From positions 186,001 to 250,000 of the forward strand of contig JASCOE010000005.1 of NCBI GenBank assembly GCA_029959285.1: a stretch of 64,000 nucleotides of DNA, read 5' to 3'. The position numbers were made by a program, and so were the translations under genes. This document shows, piece after piece, positions 8,648-17,509 of the stretch; position 1 is the stretch's first letter; the number at the start of each line of letters is the position of its first letter. Source of the stretch: Flavobacteriaceae bacterium PS02337. Lineage in GTDB: Bacteria > Bacteroidota > Bacteroidia > Flavobacteriales > Flavobacteriaceae. The notes under the pieces were generated by a model, which saw only the letters and a program-made list of their open reading frames with translations, made no database searches and was not told the DNA's origin.

Positions 8648-9544
8648 TTACTTCGTAATTTCTCTAAAAACAGCTTCCAAGTTTTTATTTTTCTGATTTA
8701 GTTGTAACGTTTTTAAACCATTTTCATTGGCAAAGTCGAAAATGGCAGGACGCATATCTTTGTCAGTAACAAAAGTTAGTTCCCAAGTCATGTCATGCGT
8801 GTTTTTGTATGAAGAGATGTTTGGCAATTTCGCTAAAAGCTGTTCTTCAACTTTGTAATCAAACTCAACTTCAATAACTTGCTCTTTATTTGCAGTTACT
8901 AAATGATCTAATTTATTGTCGGCAACAATTTGTCCTTTGTCAATAATTATGACACGATCGCAAATGGCTTCAACTTCTTGCATAATATGTGTAGATAAAA
9001 AAACAGTTTTATCTTTTCCTGCATTTTTGATCACATTACGAATTTCCATTAACTGATTCGGATCCAGACCTGTAGTTGGTTCATCCAAAATTAATACATC
9101 TGGATTATGCAATAAAGCATTTGCCAACCCAACGCGCTGGCGGTAACCTTTAGAAAGTTGCCCAATCTTTTTATGGCTTTCGGGTGTCAGTCCTGTCAGT
9201 TGAATTACTTCTTCAATTCTAGATTTTGGCACGTTGTAAACATCTGCATTAAATGCCAAATATTCACGAACATACAAATCCAAATACAACGGATTATGCT
9301 CTGGTAAATATCCAATAGAACGTTGCACTGCTTTTGCATCAGTCATGACATCGTGACTGTTTACAAGGGCTGAGCCTTCATCTGCCAATAAATAGGTAGT
9401 CAAAATTTTCATTAAAGTAGATTTACCAGCTCCGTTTGGACCTAAAAATCCAACAATTTCTCCTTTCTGAATTGAGAACGAAATTGAGTTTAATGCTTTT
9501 TGCGTTCCGTAACTTTTTGATATGTTGTTTACTTCTATCGACAT
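8648..9544 (-). CDS. gldA: Gliding motility ABC transporter ATP-binding protein GldA
   Basis: A 298-residue ABC ATPase that, with membrane proteins GldF and GldG (not in this window), forms a transporter linked to Flavobacterium gliding. Motifs in order are Walker A GPNGAGKST (about residues 35-43), the Q-loop region YLPEHNPLYLDLYVREYL, signature LSKGYRQRVGLA, Walker B VLILDEPTTGLDPNQ and the switch His in STHIMQE. The sequence closely matches my memory of F. johnsoniae GldA (about 297 residues), including the C-terminal domain ending in LEAVFREITK. A -7 box TACTTTTG at 9562-9569 lies 17 bases before the ATG, so the leader is very short. A strong terminator follows. Confidence 0.92.
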   Translation of the reverse strand: MSIEVNNISKSYGTQKALNSISFSIQKGEIVGFLGPNGAGKSTLMKILTTYLLADEGSALVNSHDVMTDAKAVQRSIGYLPEHNPLYLDLYVREYLAFNADVYNVPKSRIEEVIQLTGLTPESHKKIGQLSKGYRQRVGLANALLHNPDVLILDEPTTGLDPNQLMEIRNVIKNAGKDKTVFLSTHIMQEVEAICDRVIIIDKGQIVADNKLDHLVTANKEQVIEVEFDYKVEEQLLAKLPNISSYKNTHDMTWELTFVTDKDMRPAIFDFANENGLKTLQLNQKNKNLEAVFREITK

Positions 9545-9561
9545 GGACTTTTTATTTGCTA

Positions 9562-9569
9562 CAAAAGTA
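9562..9569 (-). promoter_or_regulatory. gldA -7 promoter box
   Basis: Reads TACTTTTG on the minus strand, an exact TAnnTTTG match. No clear -33 TTG was found. The predicted start site is about 12 bases before the ATG. Confidence 0.5.
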
Positions 9570-9690
9570 ACGAGAAATAGTTTCGATTGTTACATTTTTA
9601 TCTTTTAAAGTAAGCATAAAAAATAGAAGAGCCCTTTATTCACGGCATTGTTATTGTTAAAGGAATGCTAAATTAAAATAATCCCAAATC

Positions 9691-10272
9691 ATGAAAAAAA
9701 TTCTAGTGATGGCTGCCCTAGCTATCTGCAGTTTTGCAAACGCACAAAAAGGAACAATCTTAGTTGGTGGAAACATCGGTTACACTTCTGAGAAATCAGA
9801 ATTCAGATTTAGCGAAGACAAAGTAAGTACTTTTACTTTTTCTCCTAAAGTAGGTTACCAATTTCACGAAAACTGGACAGTTGGAGGAGAACTTTCGTTA
9901 AGCACAACTGATGTTGATAATGCAACAGAAAAATACAAAGACAATAAATTTAGAACAGGAGGTTTTGTGCGTTATACAAAATCATTAAGCCAAACTTTTT
10001 CTGTTTTTGCAGATATGGGTGCAGGTTTTCAAACAGTAAAAAATAAAATCTACAGTAACAACAATAGTTATGTAAGATACAAAGGAGACGGTGCTTATGT
10101 AGATGTAACTCCAGCTCTTTTTATCAACATGAAAAAAGGTTTTGGTCTTAACTTCAGTATCGGTGGGTTAGGATACGAAACATTAAGTTTTGATGACAAC
10201 GGAGAAGATTACAGTAATTTTTACTTCAACTTCGGTAAAACATTCAATATCGGGATTTCTAAAAACTTCTAA
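9691..10272 (+). CDS. Outer-membrane beta-barrel protein, tandem paralogue 1
   Basis: A 193-residue small porin-like barrel (outer membrane beta-barrel protein family). It has a signal peptide of about 19 residues (MKKILVMAALAICSFANAQ), alternating strands such as YQFHENWTVGGE, the shared segment FINMKKGFGLNFSIGG, and a C-terminal aromatic (GISKNF) as expected for BAM recognition. It is the first of three adjacent paralogues that share signal peptide, the KGTILVGGN start and the C-terminal strands but differ in the exposed middle. No enzymatic motif is seen; structural or sensing roles are possible. A GC-rich terminator follows. Confidence 0.85.
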   Translation: MKKILVMAALAICSFANAQKGTILVGGNIGYTSEKSEFRFSEDKVSTFTFSPKVGYQFHENWTVGGELSLSTTDVDNATEKYKDNKFRTGGFVRYTKSLSQTFSVFADMGAGFQTVKNKIYSNNNSYVRYKGDGAYVDVTPALFINMKKGFGLNFSIGGLGYETLSFDDNGEDYSNFYFNFGKTFNIGISKNF

Positions 10273-10295
10273 TCTTAAGTTTTATAAATTCAATT

Positions 10296-10328
10296 TCAGA
10301 AAAGCATTCGCCGCGGCGGGTGCTTTTT
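10296..10328 (+). terminator. Terminator after beta-barrel paralogue 1
   Basis: AAAAGCA, a CG-rich core, TGCTTTTTTT: a stem of about 12 pairs followed by a T-run, about 25 bases past the stop codon. Confidence 0.8.
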
Positions 10329-10499
10329 TTGTTTAATGTAAAGTTTAATGAATCAGAATTTGTAATAAAAGTCGTATTTGTTATCGATTTGTTCAGGCTT
10401 TATTAAGTAACTGTAAATGTTTGTTTTTGAGATTTATTTTGAAAAGTGATGGCATCGTTGTTGGTATTTTGACTACAAAATTTAAACAAATAATCAATT

Positions 10500-11087
10500 A
10501 TGAAAAAAATGCTACTTATTCTTGCATTAGCTGTAGTTAGCTTTGCAAATGCCCAAAAGGGAACAATTTTAGTTGGAGGAAACGTTGGATACACTTCAGA
10601 AAATATTGATCAACAAACAGAAGAAAGAAAATCAAATTCATTTTCTTTTTCTCCAAAAGTGGGTTATCAATTTCACGAAAATTGGACAGTTGGAGCTGAA
10701 TTTGCAATAGCTACATCAAAAAGTAAAAGTGATGCTATGGATTCAGAATCTAAGTATAAAAATTTGAGAGTAGGCGCATTTGTACGTTATACAATGCCAT
10801 TAAATGAAACCTTTTCTGTTTTTGCCGATTTGGGAGCAGGTTTTCAAAACCGAACAAATAAGGATTATATGACCGATATACTTATGTCGGATAGCAAAGC
10901 GGATGGATTTTACACCAATCTAACTCCTGCACTTTTTATCAACATGAAAAAAGGTTTTGGCTTAAACTTTAGTATTGGAGGTATACAATATGAAACTTTA
11001 AAGTTTGATGAAAATGATACAAAATATAATAGTTTTTCATTCAATTTTGGAAAAACGGTAAACATCGGAATTTCTAAAAACTTCTAA
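10500..11087 (+). CDS. Outer-membrane beta-barrel protein, tandem paralogue 2
   Basis: A 195-residue barrel, the closest relative of the preceding gene. It shares the KGTILVGGNVGYTSEN start, YQFHENWTVGAE, FINMKKGFGLNFSIGG and the KTVNIGISKNF end. The signal peptide MKKMLLILALAVVSFANAQ is cleaved before KG. The region around residues 35-45 and 120-135 differs most from paralogue 1, consistent with surface loops. It lies 227 bases after paralogue 1 with its own terminator, so it is probably a separate transcript. Confidence 0.85.
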   Translation: MKKMLLILALAVVSFANAQKGTILVGGNVGYTSENIDQQTEERKSNSFSFSPKVGYQFHENWTVGAEFAIATSKSKSDAMDSESKYKNLRVGAFVRYTMPLNETFSVFADLGAGFQNRTNKDYMTDILMSDSKADGFYTNLTPALFINMKKGFGLNFSIGGIQYETLKFDENDTKYNSFSFNFGKTVNIGISKNF

Positions 11088-11110
11088 TTTTAGATTTATA
11101 AATTTTGAGA

Positions 11111-11137
11111 AAACACTCCAATTGGAGTGTTTTTTTA
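11111..11137 (+). terminator. Terminator after beta-barrel paralogue 2
   Basis: Perfect palindrome AACACTCCAATTGGAGTGTT followed by a T-run. Confidence 0.85.
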
Positions 11138-11285
11138 TGCTTTGTTTCAAACAAATGTTAAATAAATATTTTCTTACTTTTTTAAATTACTGATAATCAG
11201 TTGTTTTTGATTTTTTATTTGGAATACTTAAATATCGTGGCATTATACTTGTTAAAGATATAGAAATTTAAATACCACAATAATT

Positions 11286-11876
11286 ATGAAAAAAATGTTA
11301 CTTATTCTTGCGTTAACAATCTGTAGTTATGCAAATGCTCAAAAAGGATCTATTTTAGTTATGGGAAGCGTTACTTTCAATTCTCAAAAAACCACAAATT
11401 CGAATTTAGAAAACAAACAAAATTATTTTGGTATTCAGCCAAAAATTGGATACCAGTTTCACGAAAATTGGACAGCTGGTGTCGAAGCGAATGTTTCAAA
11501 CAATAAACAAGATTTTTATGAAGGAACTCAATACAAAGACAGAGTTTATGGATTTGGAGGTTTTTTGCGTTATTCTAAACCTTTAAATTCTACTTTTTCA
11601 GCATATGCGGATCTTGGTGTTGGTTACCAAAATAGAAAAGAAACAAATAAAAATGCAACAGGTCAATATTATGATGATAGCGACGGAATTTATGCAAGTA
11701 TAACTCCAGCGATTTTTATCGATATTACAAAAGGTTTTGGATTGAATTTTAATATTGGAGGTCTAAATTACAGAGCCTTAAATTATGATACTTCTTCTGG
11801 AAACAGTTATAAATCAAAAAACTTTGGATTTAATTTCGGACAATCATTTTCTGTAGGTCTTTCTAAAAACTTCTAA
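11286..11876 (+). CDS. Outer-membrane beta-barrel protein, tandem paralogue 3
   Basis: A 196-residue barrel and the most diverged of the three. It keeps MKKMLLILALTICSYANAQKG, YQFHENWTAGVE, ITKGFGLNFNIGG and a GLSKNF end. The start KGSILVMGSVTF replaces the KGTILVGGN of the other two. Upstream 11230-11285 has its own promoter-like AT-rich region, and a terminator follows at 11900. The role is unknown; the tandem arrangement points to local duplication and divergence. Confidence 0.84.
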   Translation: MKKMLLILALTICSYANAQKGSILVMGSVTFNSQKTTNSNLENKQNYFGIQPKIGYQFHENWTAGVEANVSNNKQDFYEGTQYKDRVYGFGGFLRYSKPLNSTFSAYADLGVGYQNRKETNKNATGQYYDDSDGIYASITPAIFIDITKGFGLNFNIGGLNYRALNYDTSSGNSYKSKNFGFNFGQSFSVGLSKNF

Positions 11877-11899
11877 TTTTAAGTTTATATACAATTCAT

Positions 11900-11928
11900 A
11901 AAGCACTCCAGTTTGGGGTGCTTTTTTT
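11900..11928 (+). terminator. Terminator after beta-barrel paralogue 3
   Basis: AAGCACTCC pairs with GGGGTGCTT (one T-G pair) around a short loop, followed by a T-run. Confidence 0.82.
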
Positions 11929-12021
11929 ATAAAATAGTCAATCCAACTCTTTTGTTGAAAATATTCGGTTATTAATCTTTTTGCTCTATCTAGTTCCTCT
12001 TTTAGAGTTTTGATTTTTTTT

Positions 12022-12182
12022 GTCACAGATTGCACAAATTAAAATGATTTTTAGATGCTTGGTATTTTAATTTTTTCACCACGAATTTCCACCAATTAAT
12101 TTAAGCACTATAATTTGTGTTAATTCGTGAAATTCGTGACAAACAAAAAAATCTAATCTTTTAAATCAAATTAATCTGTGAC
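12022..12182. repeat. Nested family B palindromes
   Basis: The outer pair is GTCACAGATT (12022-12031) and AATCTGTGAC (12173-12182). Inside it lies CACGAATTTC (12080-12089) with its complement GAAATTCGTG (12129-12138). Together with the preceding terminator and the following direct repeats this fills the roughly 400-base gap between the third barrel gene and dgt; no gene is seen there. Confidence 0.65.
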
Positions 12183-12205
12183 ATATTTTATCCTAAAATA
12201 AAGCG

Positions 12206-12277
12206 TATTTTTGAAATCTAAAATCATCAATTTAGATCTAAAATCTAAAATCGTTAATCTACAATCTAAAATTAAAA
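12206..12277 (+). promoter_or_regulatory. dgt -7 box and ATCTAAAAT direct repeats
   Basis: A -7 box TATTTTTG lies at 12206-12213 without an obvious -33 TTG. The 60-base leader is made of several short direct repeats of the type AATCTAAAAT before the dgt ATG. Confidence 0.45.
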
Positions 12278-13624
12278 ATGAACTGGGAACAACTTTTATC
12301 ATTAAAACGTCAAGGCGATACAAGCAAAAGATTACGTGTAGAACAAGATGATACTCGTTTAGGATTTGAAGTCGATTACGACAGAATTATCTTTTCTTCA
12401 GCCTTTAGAAGTTTACAAGATAAAACACAAGTTATTCCGCTTTCTAAAACCGATTTCGTGCACACGCGTTTAACGCACAGTTTGGAAGTTTCGGTTGTCG
12501 GACGTTCGCTTGGACGTTTGGTTGGAAAAAAAATCATTGAAAAATATCCTTATTTAAAAGAAGTTCACGGTTATCATATGAACGATTTCGGTGCGATTGT
12601 GGCTGCGGCTTCATTGGCGCATGATATTGGAAATCCACCTTTTGGACATTCTGGTGAAAAAGCAATTGGAGAATATTTTGCTATTGGAAACGGGCAAAAA
12701 TATAGAAATCAGCTGACCGATAAACAATGGCAAGATTTAATTGATTTTGAAGGAAATGCAAATGGTTTTTCAGTTTTAACAGGCAGTCGCCCAGGAATTG
12801 AAGGCGGACTTCGTATTTCGTTTGCCACTTTGGGCGCTTTTATGAAATATCCGAAAGAAAGTCTTCCGAAAAAACCAACGAATAATATTGCCGATAAAAA
12901 ATACGGTTTCTTTCAAACTGATAAATTATTTTTTGAAGAAGTAGCCAAAGATATGGGAATGATTGCCAATAAATCGGGTGAAGATATTGGTTTTGAAAGA
13001 CATCCTTTAGCCTATTTGGTTGAAGCGGCAGATGATATTTGCTATACGATTATTGACTTCGAAGACGGAATTAATCTTGGTTTGGTTTCTGAAGATTATG
13101 CTTTAGAATATTTAATCAAATTGGTAAAAGATAATATAGGTGTTGCAAAATATAAAACTTTAGAAACCAAAGAAGACAGAATTAGTTATTTAAGAGCTTT
13201 GGCAATTGGAACGCTAATAAATGATGCTGTCGATGTTTTTATTGAAAATGAAGAAGCAATTCTTTCTGGAAATTTCCCGTATGCATTGACAGATAAAAGC
13301 AAATACAAAGCGCAGATGAATGATATTATCAAACTAAGCGTTGATAAAATCTATCAAAGTCGTGAAGTTATTGAAAAAGAAATTGTTGGTTATCAAATTA
13401 TTCAAACGCTTTTGGATAAATTTATTACAGCATTCAATAATAAATATGAAGGAACTGCTTCAAATTACGATAAACTGATTTTGAAAATGCTGCCAGAAAA
13501 ACACCATTTAGATAAAGGTAATTTGTACGAACGTTTGCTGCACATCTGTCATTATGTTTCTTTGTTGACCGACGGAAATGCATTAGAATTATACGAAACA
13601 ATTCAAGGACAAAAAAAGCGTTAA
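12278..13624 (+). CDS. dgt: Deoxyguanosinetriphosphate triphosphohydrolase (dGTPase)
   Basis: A 448-residue HD-superfamily metalloenzyme that splits dGTP, and related dNTPs, into deoxynucleoside and triphosphate, affecting dNTP pools. The HD motif residues are present: RLTHSLEVSVVGRSL (first His), SLAHDIGNPPFGHSGE (HD pair and flanking His, about residues 113-128) and the later YLVEAADDICYTIIDFEDG (Asp ligand). The N-terminal RVEQDDTRLGFEVDYDRIIFSSAFR is typical of the family. It is convergent with a DUF3078 gene across a strong shared terminator. Confidence 0.94.
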   Translation: MNWEQLLSLKRQGDTSKRLRVEQDDTRLGFEVDYDRIIFSSAFRSLQDKTQVIPLSKTDFVHTRLTHSLEVSVVGRSLGRLVGKKIIEKYPYLKEVHGYHMNDFGAIVAAASLAHDIGNPPFGHSGEKAIGEYFAIGNGQKYRNQLTDKQWQDLIDFEGNANGFSVLTGSRPGIEGGLRISFATLGAFMKYPKESLPKKPTNNIADKKYGFFQTDKLFFEEVAKDMGMIANKSGEDIGFERHPLAYLVEAADDICYTIIDFEDGINLGLVSEDYALEYLIKLVKDNIGVAKYKTLETKEDRISYLRALAIGTLINDAVDVFIENEEAILSGNFPYALTDKSKYKAQMNDIIKLSVDKIYQSREVIEKEIVGYQIIQTLLDKFITAFNNKYEGTASNYDKLILKMLPEKHHLDKGNLYERLLHICHYVSLLTDGNALELYETIQGQKKR

Positions 13625-13638
13625 TTAACTTTTGTCTG

Positions 13639-13686
13639 AAATAAAAAAAGCTTCTTTTAGAATTCTAAAAGAAGCTTTTTTTATTT
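13639..13686. terminator. Bidirectional terminator between dgt and the DUF3078 gene
   Basis: Long perfect palindrome centred on GAATTC with arms AAAAAAGCTTCTTTTAGA and its complement, flanked by A- and T-runs on both sides. Confidence 0.9.
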
Positions 13687-13773
13687 CAAAAACAATTCAT
13701 TCAGTAGGAATGTTTCGTCGGTAGAATTAAATATGTGAGTTATTGTTGTACGTTCTGTAGGAACGTATGATTA

Positions 13774-14775
13774 TTATTTAAATGCATAAACCAAACCAAC
13801 ACCAAGAACTTGTCTCAATTGCATTCTCGGACCATCATTTACTTGTGATGTAGTTCCCGTTACTGGATCAACAACATCTTTTTTGGTTTTAATATCATCA
13901 TCATAAATTAAATGAAGGCCGATATTTGCTTTTACATATGCATTTACGACAAGATCTAAACGAGTATCATAATCGATATCTACATTTCCGAATTTATTTA
14001 AATAATCGGTATATAAACTCAAACGGTTTTCATAAAAAACATTTTTGTAGATTTCGTTTTTCATGTACGCTGTAAAAAGTATACCAAATTCGGCTTTTAC
14101 CTTTTGACCTTCTTCAATTAATATTTGTTGAGTAGGATCTAGCGGATCTGGTGCGTATACCGCTTTCTTAACCCCGAAAGAACCTTGATTAGCAAGATAT
14201 TGATCTAGTACTAAAGTCGTTTTTAACGTAATTGGAGAGAAGTAAAAAACTCTATTTTTTTTCTTGTTTGCATTCTCGGCTCCAGCTCCTAAAAAGATGT
14301 ATGCTGGTGCGAAAGGTTTAGAAATCGCGACGTCTCTGTTCGGATAATTATAACCGTTTGTAAATTGTGTATTGAAGTTTAATTTTGAAGAATAATACCA
14401 ATTTGAAGCCGTATCTTTTCTAAAACCGTAAGTAGAGTTAAATTGAAGGGCGTCGTCTGTTTTTCTTAATTCAGTTCCGTCTTGTTTGTTTAAACCGTAT
14501 TTTACAATAAGTTCGTTTACCCATTTATGATTTTTCTTAGCGTAAGTTCTTCCAAATTCACCTTTAAATAAACCTGAAACAGAACTTGTTCCCCCGGCAC
14601 TCCAATTGACAAAAGCAATTTCAGAAATATCGAACCCTAATTGATTCTTTTTTGCCCAGTTGGAAGGCGGTTTAGGCGCTTGATTCGGACTTAAAGTGGT
14701 TTGTATAATTTGGGCAAAGTTATTAGAAGTACTCAAAAGCAATAAAAGCAGAAGGGTAGAACGCAATAATTTCAT
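13774..14775 (-). CDS. DUF3078 outer-membrane protein
   Basis: About 333 residues after choosing the internal ATG at 14775, which puts a clean Sec signal peptide (MKLLRSTLLLLLLLSTSNNF then AQ) at the N-terminus; the longer frame from 14799 would add eight polar residues. The mature part resembles DUF3078, predicted beta-barrels of Bacteroidota, with NQLGFDISEIAFVNWSAGG, a long series of alternating strands and a C-terminal GLVYAFK. The function is unknown. It starts 30 bases after the dxs stop codon on the same strand, so probably one transcript with dxs. Confidence 0.82.
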   Translation of the reverse strand: MKLLRSTLLLLLLLSTSNNFAQIIQTTLSPNQAPKPPSNWAKKNQLGFDISEIAFVNWSAGGTSSVSGLFKGEFGRTYAKKNHKWVNELIVKYGLNKQDGTELRKTDDALQFNSTYGFRKDTASNWYYSSKLNFNTQFTNGYNYPNRDVAISKPFAPAYIFLGAGAENANKKKNRVFYFSPITLKTTLVLDQYLANQGSFGVKKAVYAPDPLDPTQQILIEEGQKVKAEFGILFTAYMKNEIYKNVFYENRLSLYTDYLNKFGNVDIDYDTRLDLVVNAYVKANIGLHLIYDDDIKTKKDVVDPVTGTTSQVNDGPRMQLRQVLGVGLVYAFK

Positions 14776-14804
14776 TAGGTTATTTTTTTGGTGTTGCAAA
14801 ATAC

Positions 14805-16592
14805 TTATTTTGGACCGTTAGAAAAAAGTTTTACTAGATTTTTAACGTCAATATTACATAATTGTTGTAGCTGAAGCACTGTTCCATGTTCAATGAATTC
14901 GTCTGGAACGCCTAAAATTTCAATATTATTTTTGAAATTATTTAACGCTGCGAATTCTAAAATAGCACTTCCAAAACCACCATTTTTAACTCCATCTTCG
15001 ATTGTTATAATACTTTCAAAAGTAGAAAAAATATGATTTAATGTGTTGATGTCTAATGGTTTAATAAAACTAAAGTTGTAATGTGCAATGGCTTCAGAAC
15101 TAGTTGATTCTTTCAGTGCTTCTATAACATTATTTCCAATTGTTCCGGCCGACAGAACAGCAATTTTCGTACCATCTTTCAAACATTTTGCCTGTCCAAA
15201 ATTTATTTTTTCATAATGTCCGAAATTTTCTACTTCCCAATTTGGAAGAACGCCGCGACCTCTCGGATATCGAATCGCAATCGGATGTTCTAATCCTAAT
15301 TGAGCGGTATATAAAATGTTTTGAAGTTCAATTTCGTTGAGCGGCGCATAAATAATCATATTCGGAATAGAACGCAGATACGCAATATCAAAAACGCCAT
15401 GATGCGTTGCACCATCTTCGCCAACTAATCCAGCTCGGTCTAAACAAAAAATTACAGGCAAATTTTGCAAAGCCACATCGTGAATCACTTGGTCGTAAGC
15501 ACGTTGTAAAAAAGTCGAATAAATGTTGCAATACACAATCATGCCTTGCGTTGCCATTCCGGCTGCAAGTGTTACGGCATGTTGTTCGGCAATTCCAACA
15601 TCAAAAGCGCGTTCTGGCAGTTCTTCCATCATAAATTTTAATGAACTTCCCGAAGGCATTGCAGGCGTAATTCCGATTATTTTTTCATTCTTTTTGGCTA
15701 AATCTAAAATGGTTAAACCAAAAACATCCTGATATTTTGGAGGAAGATTTTCTTCTGATTTCAAATGAATTTCTCCAGTCGAAGCATCAAATTTTCCAGG
15801 CGCATGATATTTTACCTGATTTTCTTCAGCTTGCTGCAAACCTTTTCCTTTTGTAGTTACAATATGAAGGAATTTTGGTCCTTTTATCTTTTTTAAACGA
15901 TTTAATTCTTTGATTAATTTAGGAAGATCATGACCGTCAATTGGACCAGAATAATCAAAATTCAACGATTTTATGATGTTGTTCTGTCTCGGATTTTTTC
16001 CGTTTTTAACAGAAGTAAGGTATTTTTTTAATGCGCCAACACTCGGATCTATTCCGATTGCATTGTCATTCAAAATAACTAAAATATTGGCATCTGTAAC
16101 TCCGGCATGATTTAAACCTTCAAAAGCCATTCCGCTCGCGATAGAAGCATCGCCGATTACTGCAATATGTTCTTTTTCGAAATCGCCTTTTAATTTAGAA
16201 GCAATTGCCATTCCTAAAGCAGCAGAAATAGAAGTAGAAGAATGCCCAACGCCAAAAGTATCATAAACGCTTTCACTTCTTTTTGGGAAACCAGAAATAC
16301 CGTTTATTTGTCGGTTTGTATCGAAACTTTCTCTTCTTTCGGTCAAGATTTTATGACCGTAAGCTTGGTGACCAACATCCCAAACTAATAAATCTTCAGG
16401 AGTATTAAAAACATAATGCAAAGCAATCGTGAGTTCTACAACGCCTAAGCTCGCGCCCAAATGTCCTTCTTTAACAGAAACAACATCAATAATAAACTGA
16501 CGCAATTCTTGAGCAACTTGAGGAAGTTGTTCATCTTTTAAAAGACGTAAATCGGCAGGATTGTATATGTTTGAAAGTAAATCGCTTTTCAT
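14805..16592 (-). CDS. dxs: 1-deoxy-D-xylulose-5-phosphate synthase
   Basis: A 595-residue TPP enzyme condensing pyruvate and glyceraldehyde-3-phosphate, the first step of the MEP isoprenoid pathway. Motifs are HLGASLGVVELTIALHYVF, GHQAYGHKILTER, the TPP site GDASIASGMAFEGLNHAG continuing to NILVILNDN (GDxS...NDN), DGHD, and in the pyrimidine domain DVGIAEQHAVTLAAGMA with the catalytic Glu and DRAGLVGEDGATHHG. The C-terminal transketolase domain is complete. A -7 box at 16607-16614 lies 15 bases from the ATG. Confidence 0.96.
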   Translation of the reverse strand: MKSDLLSNIYNPADLRLLKDEQLPQVAQELRQFIIDVVSVKEGHLGASLGVVELTIALHYVFNTPEDLLVWDVGHQAYGHKILTERRESFDTNRQINGISGFPKRSESVYDTFGVGHSSTSISAALGMAIASKLKGDFEKEHIAVIGDASIASGMAFEGLNHAGVTDANILVILNDNAIGIDPSVGALKKYLTSVKNGKNPRQNNIIKSLNFDYSGPIDGHDLPKLIKELNRLKKIKGPKFLHIVTTKGKGLQQAEENQVKYHAPGKFDASTGEIHLKSEENLPPKYQDVFGLTILDLAKKNEKIIGITPAMPSGSSLKFMMEELPERAFDVGIAEQHAVTLAAGMATQGMIVYCNIYSTFLQRAYDQVIHDVALQNLPVIFCLDRAGLVGEDGATHHGVFDIAYLRSIPNMIIYAPLNEIELQNILYTAQLGLEHPIAIRYPRGRGVLPNWEVENFGHYEKINFGQAKCLKDGTKIAVLSAGTIGNNVIEALKESTSSEAIAHYNFSFIKPLDINTLNHIFSTFESIITIEDGVKNGGFGSAILEFAALNNFKNNIEILGVPDEFIEHGTVLQLQQLCNIDVKNLVKLFSNGPK

Positions 16593-16606
16593 TGTAAGGT
16601 AAAAAG

Positions 16607-16614
16607 CAAATTTA
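16607..16614 (-). promoter_or_regulatory. dxs -7 promoter box
   Basis: Reads TAAATTTG on the minus strand, an exact TAnnTTTG match. The predicted start site is about 9 bases before the dxs ATG. Confidence 0.5.
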
Positions 16615-16645
16615 CGGTTTTAAATTTAAATTTAATTATTGAAAA

Positions 16646-17509
16646 CTATTGTAATATGATTGGCAAAGAATATTGTCTTTTTGCTTTTTTGCCTTCAGAT
16701 TGCCCGGGTTGCCATTTCGGACATAATTTTAAAATTCTGATAATTTCATTTTCGACTGCCTCATCAACAGCAGGCGAACATTCAAGATAAGAAACAGAGC
16801 CATTTTTTTCTACTGCAAATGCAAGTCTGGTCTTTATAGGATCCGAATCTTCGGGTCTTTTAAATTCCTTTGCAAAAAAGGTATAGAATTGGTCAATTCC
16901 GCCTGGGAATTCTGCATTTGTTTCAGATACGATCTCTCCAGTAACGTAAACTGGTTCTTTTAAAGAGCTGTTTTTAGTGCTATTTACTTTCTCTAATTTT
17001 GAAGAGGATATTTTTTCTGATTTTAAATTCTCGTTTTCTTTTTGTTTGGCAAATTTATTAGAATCAGCTTTTGGTGGAGGTGGAATTGAATCTTTATTGT
17101 TGATTTTAGCTTTGCCAATAGCATTTTGGTCTTGATCAATATTGGTAACAACTTCAACTTTATCAATTTTTTGTTTTTGACCTTCTTTATTTTGACAGCT
17201 GAATAATGTTGTTCCCATAGCTATAAATAAAGCCAGCAGAAACATTTTGTAATAATTCGTCTGCGCATATAAAACCCTACTCGGAATTTGAATTATAACA
17301 GAATCCAATTGTGATTTTCGAAACCTTCCGCAAATTTTATTGTTTTGATTTTGAATGAAAAAATGCTGAATTTCTTCTGGAAACATTGACGTAAAATCGA
17401 CCACTGTTTTAGAACAGCTCATGCAGAAACGACCATTTTTATTTGGAGTCATTTTGTTCCAGTCTTCTTGGCATGGTTTAGGGATTGTAATATTAGATTT
17501 TCTATCCAT
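16646..17509 (-). CDS. Four-Cys / membrane / TonB-like C-terminal protein, paralogue 1
   Basis: A 287-residue three-part protein. Residues 1-75 form a Cys-motif domain: PCQEDWNKM, GRFCMSCSK, VDFTSM, PEEIQHFF and ICGRFRKSQLD, with four cysteines (C, CxxC, CGR) suitable for a metal site. Residues about 87-105 are one hydrophobic segment ending in TTLFSC. The rest is a charged linker and a TonB-like C-terminal domain (GGIDQFYTFF, AFAVEKNGSVSYLEC, CPKWQPGQSEG, YSLPI). I infer cytoplasmic N-terminus and periplasmic C-terminus. It overlaps the previous gene by 8 bases, so translation may be coupled. The function is unknown; it could couple to an outer-membrane receptor. Confidence 0.8.
   Translation of the reverse strand: MDRKSNITIPKPCQEDWNKMTPNKNGRFCMSCSKTVVDFTSMFPEEIQHFFIQNQNNKICGRFRKSQLDSVIIQIPSRVLYAQTNYYKMFLLALFIAMGTTLFSCQNKEGQKQKIDKVEVVTNIDQDQNAIGKAKINNKDSIPPPPKADSNKFAKQKENENLKSEKISSSKLEKVNSTKNSSLKEPVYVTGEIVSETNAEFPGGIDQFYTFFAKEFKRPEDSDPIKTRLAFAVEKNGSVSYLECSPAVDEAVENEIIRILKLCPKWQPGQSEGKKAKRQYSLPIILQ

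Noticed and set aside
11844-12035. 63-codon minus frame
   Set aside because: Covers the terminator of the third barrel gene and repeat DNA; no conserved features.
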